Shown: in pieces, positions 1-4,924 of the stretch
Layout of the letters: each line of letters begins with the position of its first letter
How positions within the stretch are numbered: position 1 is the first letter of the stretch
Origin: an uncultured bacterium
Lineage (GTDB): Bacteria; Patescibacteriota; Gracilibacteria; UBA4473
Direction of reading: 5' to 3'
DNA length: 6,157 nt
Assembly: GCA_947311285.1 (NCBI GenBank)
Contig: CAMZKS010000012.1
Coordinates: 1-6,157, forward strand
The notes under the pieces: generated by a model
Databases searched by the model: none
What the model saw: only the letters and a program-made list of their open reading frames with translations
What the model was told of the DNA's origin: nothing
Made by a program: the position numbers and the translations under genes

Positions 1-139
1 CTTGTATTTCTTGGGCAACAAATTTTCGTTGCTCCCGATCGTTCCAACCCCAAACTTGCTGTGTGTAACGTTTAAAGGCTAAGTGCTTTAAATTAAAAAC
101 GGCTTTATGATCTTTTATCCTTGCGTCTTTAATACGCGG
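1..139 (-). other. Possible GNAT acetyltransferase N-terminal region fused to the ligase-like protein
   Basis: Residues 435-480 follow the last membrane helix with no stop codon and read as a soluble, basic segment. ARIKDHKAVFNLK (440-452) looks like the first strand and helix of a GNAT domain (the common 'R.A...D...i..L' pattern). YTQQVWGWNDREQ (459-471) resembles the 'Y....WGWd...Q' signature that follows it in many bacterial GNATs. The acetyl-CoA binding motif (R/Q-x-x-G-x-G/A) would lie beyond the window, so the assignment rests on about 45 residues. The alternative is an ordinary charged tail of the ligase. Confidence 0.4.
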
Positions 140-1441
140 AATGCACAGTCCTAAACCAAGAATAAGATAAAAACTTATTGAAAGCGGTGTCATATCAAAA
201 ATCGTTGCTAACAGCATCAATGGAATAAAGGTGATGATAATCACTCTTAATTGAGTTGAAGCCTGCCAAAATATAAGACTCATTAAACCAAGCCAAATGA
301 ACAGTCCGACAAACCCCATTTGTGCCGCAATATTAAACGGCACACTCTCGGCTATTGGGGCTTGATCATTATTCTTTTCCCGTAAATTTTTAGCTCTAGC
401 AGCGGGTCCAAATGTCCCTAGTGCACCAAACACTGGATTCTCCAAAGCGATCTTAAACGCTTCAATTGGACGTTTAACGTGATCAACATCACTCAATCGA
501 ACAATATTCTTATTCAAGATTTCAGATTCACCCAATACATTCTTACTAAGTGTGAATTTCGCCATACCAGTTAGCACAATCAAAACTAAAAACGCGGCGG
601 CGGCCTTGTCTGTTGTCCATTTAAAGTTTAGTACTGACAGTTTTGGTTTCACGGTTATATAAAGTTTCGCCACCAATAAAATAAGGGCCCCCATTAAAGT
701 GGCTCGGCTACCACTCTGCCAAATACCGGTCAAAAAAACTAAGCTTAAAACAAGCGTTACACCCGTTCGTTTAAATGATGATTTTAATTTAAAAAACAAA
801 ACATACCAAAGTCCTAAAACGGCTAAGTGTGAATATTCGACTGGACCAGAACTGGCCCCTTGAATCCGTACAAAATCCCCTACTTGGTGATACAACGGGA
901 TCGTTTGCCCAGGTACCCAACTAGAAATAGTTTTTGAATACCACTGGTCTAGAACTCCGTATCCACCTCCAAACTTTGCCCAAAGTCCAAACAGCGTACT
1001 AGTAAAGACTCCAACGACTAGACCTGTGCAGAATTTGTGGAAAAGCTCCACCCCCAAACTATGCCCATTTTTCACAGATTTATAAGTGGTTTTCCACATT
1101 AGAAGTCCCAACAAGAATGCAAAAACCCCCAAACCTAAGTACCGGTAAGCCACGAAGGCTGTGTGCAAATCGTGATTCAATAAAACAAGTAAAATCCCCC
1201 ACAGTAAAAAAAAGATTCCCCAGGTAATCGTAAAGCAAAAAAAGGATCTGAGGTCTAGTGTTGGTACTCGCCAGTTTTTTTTATCACAGCCCAGCGACAT
1301 AAACATTAAAAAGACTAACAGTAACAGAAGCACTTCTTTCCAAAATCGGGTAAAATCAGGTCCAAAAACGGTAATTGCGCCATGCCAAGGCAAAGCAAAT
1401 CCTAAAACAAACAGGACCAAAGTTTTAACTCGTTGTAACAT
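1..1441 (-). CDS. O-antigen ligase/polymerase-like polytopic membrane protein, C-terminus cut by window edge, possible GNAT fusion
   Basis: The frame gives 480 residues and runs open off the left edge. The start is fixed: ATG at 1439-1441 directly follows an in-frame TGA. About 12 hydrophobic segments are visible, at roughly residues 5-27, 36-51, 67-88, 99-116, 136-156, 205-219, 228-242, 247-263, 280-297, 366-392, 398-415 and 420-434. The pattern fits the Wzy_C/O-antigen ligase family, inner-membrane enzymes that transfer or polymerise undecaprenyl-linked glycans on the outer face. Supporting motifs are RIQGASSGP (192-200), SGSRATLMG (243-251), DHVKRPIEAF (320-329) and ENPVFGALGTFGP (334-346), the last two matching the usual 'H..R...a....NP..G.G' loop. 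The glycan substrate cannot be told from sequence. After the last membrane segment a basic tail (435-480) resembles the N-terminus of a GNAT acetyltransferase. It lies 61 bp downstream of obgE in the same direction with no terminator between, so cotranscription is possible. Family call is firm; ligase versus polymerase is open. Confidence 0.8.
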   Translation of the reverse strand, partial: MLQRVKTLVLFVLGFALPWHGAITVFGPDFTRFWKEVLLLLLVFLMFMSLGCDKKNWRVPTLDLRSFFCFTITWGIFFLLWGILLVLLNHDLHTAFVAYRYLGLGVFAFLLGLLMWKTTYKSVKNGHSLGVELFHKFCTGLVVGVFTSTLFGLWAKFGGGYGVLDQWYSKTISSWVPGQTIPLYHQVGDFVRIQGASSGPVEYSHLAVLGLWYVLFFKLKSSFKRTGVTLVLSLVFLTGIWQSGSRATLMGALILLVAKLYITVKPKLSVLNFKWTTDKAAAAFLVLIVLTGMAKFTLSKNVLGESEILNKNIVRLSDVDHVKRPIEAFKIALENPVFGALGTFGPAARAKNLREKNNDQAPIAESVPFNIAAQMGFVGLFIWLGLMSLIFWQASTQLRVIIITFIPLMLLATIFDMTPLSISFYLILGLGLCIPRIKDARIKDHKAVFNLKHLAFKRYTQQVWGWNDREQRKFVAQEIQ

Positions 1442-1502
1442 TCAATCTCAGTCTAAGCCGTAATTAAATTTCGTCACCTAACCTTTTAAAAAATCTGTAG
1501 GC

Positions 1503-2777
1503 CTAACCTCGATATTCAAGAAATTCTTCCCCAATTCGAAGTTGATCTCCAGGCTCGGCTCCCGCTTTCTCCAGCTGTTTTAGCACCCCCCACTTACGAA
1601 GCACGTCATACACTCGTTCTTGACCTTCTGCATTTTCCCAATCCGTTTGTCGTCCAATTTGTAATAAACGTTGATTCGTTAAATTCCACCAGTTTTCACT
1701 TTTCTCAATCTTAACATGACGAGAATCATCTACTTCACCAGGTCTAAACTCAACCGCTTTGTTTTGATCTTCTTCTGAAATCTCAAACTTACGTTTTTCA
1801 GGAATAATGTGTACTAAGTGCTTTAACAAATCAGTTATACCCACATGCGTTGCCGCTGATACAAGATAAGGTTTTACACCGAACTCTTTTTCAAACTCTG
1901 CTGCCACAAAATTCTGCAGCTCTTCATCTACCGTATCTATTTTACAAAGTACGGGTACAAAAGATTTTGCGGCAAGTTCTGGAGAAAAAGTCTCTAGTTC
2001 TTTTCGAATAATTCTAAAATCTTCTAAAGGGGTATCCGAATTAACATCTACTAAGTGTAGTACCATACGCGCACGTTCGATATGACGCAAAAACTGGTGT
2101 CCCAAGCCTTTTCCTTCACTCGCCCCCTCAATAAGCCCCGGAACATCAACAAACACCAAATCACGATCATCAAACTTACAAACGCCTAAATTAGGTACTA
2201 ACGTCGTAAAATGGTACTCCGCTACTTTTGGTCTTGCATTTGAAACTACTGATATAAATGTTGATTTTCCTACACTTGGATAGCCAACCAAGGCTACATC
2301 CGCCACTAACTTCAACTCTAACTCTACCGCGAAGTGTTCTCCTACATCTCCTTTCTCGGCAAAGGCTGGTGCTTGTCGAATAGAGTTTACAAAACCGGCA
2401 TTCCCCTTACCGCCGACACCTCCAACGGCCAGTCGTACTTTTTGATTTAAAGTATCTAAGTCCGCTAACACTCTCCCCGTTTCTTGTTCTCTAATAATCG
2501 TTCCTTGTGGTACACGAATTACTAAATCCGCGCCGCCTCGGCCCGTTTGTAATTTTTGCCCTCCAGCCTTACCAGGTTCAGCTTTGAATTCTTTCTTATT
2601 CCGAAAATCAGACAAAGTATGAATATTGCTCACGGTCTCAAAATAAACATCTCCTCCCCGACCGCCATTCCCTCCATCTGGCCCGCCTTTAGGAATAAAT
2701 TTTTCGCGTCGAAAGTGAACAGATCCGTCCCCTCCTTTTCCCGCTGCGAATTCGATTTTTGCTTCATCGTTGAACAT
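1503..2777 (-). CDS. obgE: Obg family GTPase (CgtA), 50S ribosome assembly
   Basis: Full three-domain Obg of 424 residues. The glycine-rich Obg fold spans about 2-157 (REKFIPKGGPDGGNGGRGGDV region, then GVGGKGNAGF). The G domain has G1 GYPSVGKS (165-172), G2 FTT (190-192), G3 DVPG (211-214) with the Obg-typical EGASEGKGLGHQFLRHIERA stretch, G4 CKID (278-281) and G5 SAA (307-309). A C-terminal OCT domain spans about 331-424. The family binds the 50S subunit, acts late in large-subunit maturation and is linked to the stringent response. G4 is unusual: the Asn of NKxD is Cys (TGT at 1944-1946). I chose ATG at 2775-2777; the codon before it is TTG (2778-2780), which would add one residue and match the MKFVDEA-type start equally well. 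No Shine-Dalgarno is visible. The gene follows the rplT terminator, so it probably has its own promoter. Confidence 0.97.
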   Translation of the reverse strand: MFNDEAKIEFAAGKGGDGSVHFRREKFIPKGGPDGGNGGRGGDVYFETVSNIHTLSDFRNKKEFKAEPGKAGGQKLQTGRGGADLVIRVPQGTIIREQETGRVLADLDTLNQKVRLAVGGVGGKGNAGFVNSIRQAPAFAEKGDVGEHFAVELELKLVADVALVGYPSVGKSTFISVVSNARPKVAEYHFTTLVPNLGVCKFDDRDLVFVDVPGLIEGASEGKGLGHQFLRHIERARMVLHLVDVNSDTPLEDFRIIRKELETFSPELAAKSFVPVLCKIDTVDEELQNFVAAEFEKEFGVKPYLVSAATHVGITDLLKHLVHIIPEKRKFEISEEDQNKAVEFRPGEVDDSRHVKIEKSENWWNLTNQRLLQIGRQTDWENAEGQERVYDVLRKWGVLKQLEKAGAEPGDQLRIGEEFLEYRG

Positions 2778-2827
2778 CAAGATTATTGATACTTAGTGAG
2801 TGGGATTAAGCAAGAATCCAGATACAT

Positions 2828-2857
2828 AAAAAAACACTCCCGCTTGGCAAGAGTGTT
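2828..2857 (-). terminator. Intrinsic terminator of the infC-rpmI-rplT operon
   Basis: On the minus strand AACACTC (2857-2851) pairs perfectly with GAGTGTT (2839-2833) across an 11-nt loop. It is followed at once by a run of T (2834-2828, the first two in the stem). It sits 27 bp after the rplT stop codon. The plus-strand side has no T run, so it works in one direction only and isolates the translation operon from obgE. Confidence 0.87.
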
Positions 2858-2870
2858 CGATCTATTTGGT

Positions 2871-2887
2871 TTAAGTTTGAAACTTAA
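2871..2887. repeat. 17-bp inverted repeat spanning the rplT stop codon
   Basis: TTAAGTTT-G-AAACTTAA has 8-bp perfect arms around one central base. In RNA it could fold as a 6-bp stem with a 5-nt loop. It includes the rplT TAA (2886-2884) and lies 13 bp before the terminator stem. It is AT-rich and lacks its own T run. It may help terminate or protect the 3' end, or may be chance. Confidence 0.4.
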
Positions 2888-3246
2888 GCTGTTTTTTTAA
2901 CTTTTTTAGCAGCGTCTGCGATTTGATTAAATACTAATGGGTAATTAACCGCTAGTTCTGATAAGTTTTTTCGATCAATTTCCATTTGTCCGTGCAACCA
3001 TTGATTTTTCACTTCACTGTAACGTTGACCTCTTAGTTTAAGAGCCGTGTTAATTCGAGAAATCCATAAACCTCGCATATCACGTTTTTTTTGTTTACGA
3101 CCAATATAGGCGTTCGTTCCAGACTTCATCATAGCCTGCATAGCCAGTCTGAATACAGAGTTCCGTTTACCACGGAAACCTTTAGTTTGCGCTAAAACCT
3201 TCTTATGTCGATTACGTGAGGCAACACCGCCTTTTACTCTTACCAT
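2884..3246 (-). CDS. rplT: 50S ribosomal protein L20
   Basis: The product has 120 residues, usual for L20, which binds 23S rRNA early in large-subunit assembly. The N-terminus is the classic basic extension (MVRVKGGVASRNRHKKVL, then KGFRGKRNSVFR), followed by QKKRDMRGLWISRIN (about 52-66), which matches the 'RqKKRdfR.LWI.RINaa' core. The C-terminal globular part ends MEIDRKNLSELAV...FNQI. It follows rpmI after a 28-bp gap, the normal rpmI-rplT order. The ATG sits in an AT-rich leader with no Shine-Dalgarno. L20 represses this operon in several bacteria through an mRNA structure; I could not identify such a structure here. Nothing appears truncated. Confidence 0.98.
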   Translation of the reverse strand: MVRVKGGVASRNRHKKVLAQTKGFRGKRNSVFRLAMQAMMKSGTNAYIGRKQKKRDMRGLWISRINTALKLRGQRYSEVKNQWLHGQMEIDRKNLSELAVNYPLVFNQIADAAKKVKKTA

Positions 3247-3274
3247 GGTAAATAAATTATTATTTTAGAACGAC

Positions 3275-3475
3275 TTACTTCTTAGAAATTTTCAACATTC
3301 GAGCAATCATTGTCATGTGACCTTTAGGAGCTAAAACACCACCTTGATCAGATTTAAGCGCTCGCTTGTTCTTAGAACTTAAAAGGTGCTTTTTACATGC
3401 TCGTCGAAGCATCACTTTACCGCTACCAGTAATTTTAGTCCGTTTTTTAAGGCCTGAATGAGTCTTTTGTTTCAT
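3275..3475 (-). CDS. rpmI: 50S ribosomal protein L35
   Basis: A 66-residue, strongly basic protein, the normal size for L35. It begins MKQKTHSGLKKRTKITGSGKV, with the typical 'K.Kthsg..KR.k.tgsGk' pattern. It continues with RRACKKHLLSSKNKRALK ('a.k.Hll..Ks.krkr.lr') and ends near the usual 'd...i..mL' segment (MTMIARMLKI). L35 is a small 50S protein. The gene lies between infC and rplT, the near-universal arrangement. The 89-bp gap after infC is wide for this operon and holds a promoter-like element. No Shine-Dalgarno precedes the ATG. Confidence 0.97.
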   Translation of the reverse strand: MKQKTHSGLKKRTKITGSGKVMLRRACKKHLLSSKNKRALKSDQGGVLAPKGHMTMIARMLKISKK

Positions 3476-3498
3476 ATTATAAGTAATATATCAGTGCG

Positions 3499-3526
3499 AA
3501 TTTAAGCATTCAAAATCAATTGTCAA
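3499..3526 (-). promoter_or_regulatory. Possible internal sigma-70 promoter for rpmI-rplT
   Basis: On the minus strand a perfect -35 TTGACA (3526-3521) is followed after 16 bp by TAAATT (3504-3499), which matches the -10 consensus at four of six bases. Transcription would begin near 3493 and give an untranslated leader of about 18 nt before rpmI. It lies in the 89-bp infC-rpmI gap. The -10 is weak, so this is a candidate only. Confidence 0.38.
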
Positions 3527-3564
3527 ACTTAGTTTCAAAAGATAAACACTTTTAGCGAAAGCAC

Positions 3565-4134
3565 TTAGTTATTATTCTTTGAAACAGGCTTTAATACTGA
3601 CACTATTTGAAATCCTGAGAATTTAGGCGATTGCTCTACAATTCCAAATTCTTTTAGGGACTCTAAAAAGCCTTTCATTTTCTGCACGGCCAAATGTTTA
3701 TGTGCTTTTTCTCGCCCTCGCATTACCATCTGCACTCGCACAGGGTGCTGATCTTGCAAGAACTCTGCAGCCTTGTTTCGTTGTCGATCCATATCTCCGG
3801 GTCCAATTCGAAAACTAAGACGAATCCCTTTAATCTCGTGACTCTTAGTGTTTTGTTTCTGTGCTTTTTCTTTCTTTTGCTCGTTGTAGAGAAATTTACC
3901 AAAATCAATAGTTTTACAAACGGGCGGCTTGGCTTTTGGCGAGATTTCCACTAAATCAACTTCCGCTTCTTTCGCTTTCGCTAAAGCTTCACTGGTAGGC
4001 ATAACTCCCAGCATTTCACCCTGCTCATCAACCACTCGAACCTCTTCCGCTCGAATACGTTCATTTACTTTTTGTTTGGGGAGTCTCTTTGGCGCCTGCC
4101 CTCTATTTCGACCGCGACGGTATGATACAGCTAT
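3565..4134 (-). CDS. infC: Translation initiation factor IF-3, apparent ATA start
   Basis: IF-3 binds the 30S subunit, keeps it free of the 50S and proofreads the start codon-initiator tRNA pairing. Read from ATA at 4132-4134 the product has 189 residues. The N-terminal domain carries VNERIRAEEVRVVDEQGEML (23-42) and VDLVEISPKAKPPVCKTIDFGKF (59-81). A Lys-rich linker spans about 82-100. The C-terminal domain (about 101-184) includes IKGIRLSFRIGPGD and VRVQMVMRGREKAHK, which match the family. The first conventional start, GTG at 4033-4035, falls inside the conserved EVRVVDE motif and would delete the VNERIRAEE stretch. Between it and the in-frame stop (TAG, 4167-4165) there is no ATG, GTG, TTG or CTG, only two ATA and one ATT. 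I chose the ATA that gives a basic N-terminus (SYRRGRNRGQAPKR) of family-like length. Known infC genes often use AUU for self-control. The gene heads the infC-rpmI-rplT operon. Function is certain; the exact start is inferred. Confidence 0.93.
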   Translation of the reverse strand: MAVSYRRGRNRGQAPKRLPKQKVNERIRAEEVRVVDEQGEMLGVMPTSEALAKAKEAEVDLVEISPKAKPPVCKTIDFGKFLYNEQKKEKAQKQNTKSHEIKGIRLSFRIGPGDMDRQRNKAAEFLQDQHPVRVQMVMRGREKAHKHLAVQKMKGFLESLKEFGIVEQSPKFSGFQIVSVLKPVSKNNN

Positions 4135-4161
4135 GTTGTATATAAAATTAAATTCATTCGC

Positions 4162-4189
4162 ATACTAAGCTTCCACTAAAATGTGTCAA
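4162..4189 (-). promoter_or_regulatory. Sigma-70-like promoter of the infC operon
   Basis: On the minus strand a consensus -35 TTGACA (4189-4184), a 16-bp spacer and -10 TAGTAT (4167-4162, four of six matches) lie just upstream of infC. Transcription would start near 4155 and give a leader of about 20 nt before the ATA. The -10 also contains the TAG stop that closes the infC frame upstream, so infC coding sequence cannot extend past it. Confidence 0.5.
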
Positions 4190-4219
4190 TAAGCCTTTTG
4201 TAGAAATAAATTAACGCTA

Positions 4220-4231
4220 TCCTAATTAGGA
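4220..4231. promoter_or_regulatory. 12-bp perfect palindrome in the infC-tpiA divergent region, possible operator
   Basis: TCCTAATTAGGA is its own reverse complement. It lies 30 bp upstream of the tpiA ATG and 30 bp upstream of the infC -35 hexamer, centrally placed between two divergent genes. That position suits a repressor site for tpiA. I recognise no specific regulator, and no convincing tpiA promoter hexamers could be paired around it. Confidence 0.35.
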
Positions 4232-4261
4232 CGAAACGCAAAAACACTTAAACTAGAAACA

Positions 4262-4924
4262 ATGCTAAAAACACCGCTCTTTATTACCAACTTTAAAAAC
4301 TACGAACAAGCTATTGGTAAAAATGCTATCAAACTAGCACTTGCCCACCAGCAAGTCGCCGAAGACACCGGAGCCTCAATTGCCATTGCCGTCAATGCCA
4401 TCGACTTACAAGCCGTATCAGAGGCTGTAAGTATTCCCGTATTTGCTCAGCACGTGGATGCCGTTGATTTTGGAAGCTTTACCGGTAGCATTCTGCCGCA
4501 AGCCCTTAAGCGCGCTGGTGCCATTGGCAGCCTACTTAATCACTCTGAGAAAAGACTTGATATAGAAACATTAACTAACGCTTTAGCCTGTGCCCAAAAA
4601 TCGAGTTTAATGCGAATACTTTGTACCGAAAGCCCAGAAGAAGCCGAAAAGCTAGTACAATTAGATCCAGACTTTTTAGCCTTTGAACCCCCAGAGTTAA
4701 TTGGCTCCAGCACTAAATCCGTTTCTAGTGAGTCTCCCGAATCTATTGCGAAAGTCGTTGCTCTGAGTAGTGGTATTCCTGTTATCGTCGGCGCGGGGAT
4801 CAATAAACCCGAAGACATTAAGATTGCCCTAAAGCTAGGCGCCTCAGGCTTTTTAGTCGCCAGTGCTATAGTTAAAAGCAAAAACCCAACCAAAGCCCTT
4901 AAAGATTTTATTGACGCTTTCTAG
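4262..4924 (+). CDS. tpiA: Triosephosphate isomerase, archaeal type
   Basis: Interconverts dihydroxyacetone phosphate and glyceraldehyde 3-phosphate in cytosolic glycolysis. The 220-residue product is about 30 shorter than ordinary bacterial TIM (near 250) but normal for the archaeal subfamily. The substrate/catalytic pair is N10 and K12 in TNFKNY. The electrophilic His is H94 in LLNHSEKR. The catalytic Glu is E142 in FEPPELIGS, where archaeal enzymes read EPPELIG. The phosphate-binding VGAGINKPEDIKIALKLGA (176-194) and VASAIVKSKNP (199-209) are also archaeal in form. AQHVD (62-66) matches the archaeal AQH.D. No catalytic residue is missing. The gene stands alone on the plus strand, divergent from infC, and overlaps the convergent downstream gene by 4 bp. 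No Shine-Dalgarno precedes the ATG. Function is very secure; the archaeal-type label rests on motif form and length. Confidence 0.95.
   Translation: MLKTPLFITNFKNYEQAIGKNAIKLALAHQQVAEDTGASIAIAVNAIDLQAVSEAVSIPVFAQHVDAVDFGSFTGSILPQALKRAGAIGSLLNHSEKRLDIETLTNALACAQKSSLMRILCTESPEEAEKLVQLDPDFLAFEPPELIGSSTKSVSSESPESIAKVVALSSGIPVIVGAGINKPEDIKIALKLGASGFLVASAIVKSKNPTKALKDFIDAF

Noticed and set aside
2781..2827. A promoter for obgE, such as TTGCTT followed by TATCAA.
   Set aside because: Both hexamers are weak and spacing is ambiguous. A promoter is expected after the terminator but none can be pointed to with confidence.
3476..3481. Perfect TATAAT on the minus strand directly before the rpmI ATG.
   Set aside because: As a -10 it would start transcription inside rpmI, after the start codon. 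It is most simply part of an AT-rich leader.
3541..3564. Short hairpin CTTT-TAGCG-AAAG just after the infC stop, as a terminator or attenuator.
   Set aside because: Only four base pairs and no T run; rpmI and rplT follow in the normal operon order.
3247..3564. An L20 leader regulatory RNA upstream of rpmI or rplT.
   Set aside because: No conserved 23S-mimic structure could be recognised in the 28-bp and 89-bp gaps; the gaps are short and AT-rich.
3694..3954. Overlapping open frames on either strand inside infC, obgE, tpiA and the baseplate-like gene.
   Set aside because: They lie wholly or mostly within well-supported genes, show no recognisable family, and have low-complexity or shadow-like composition.
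4033..4035. GTG as the infC start, giving a 156-residue protein.
   Set aside because: It cuts the conserved VNERIRAEEVR segment, which is present in frame upstream and matches the IF-3 family.
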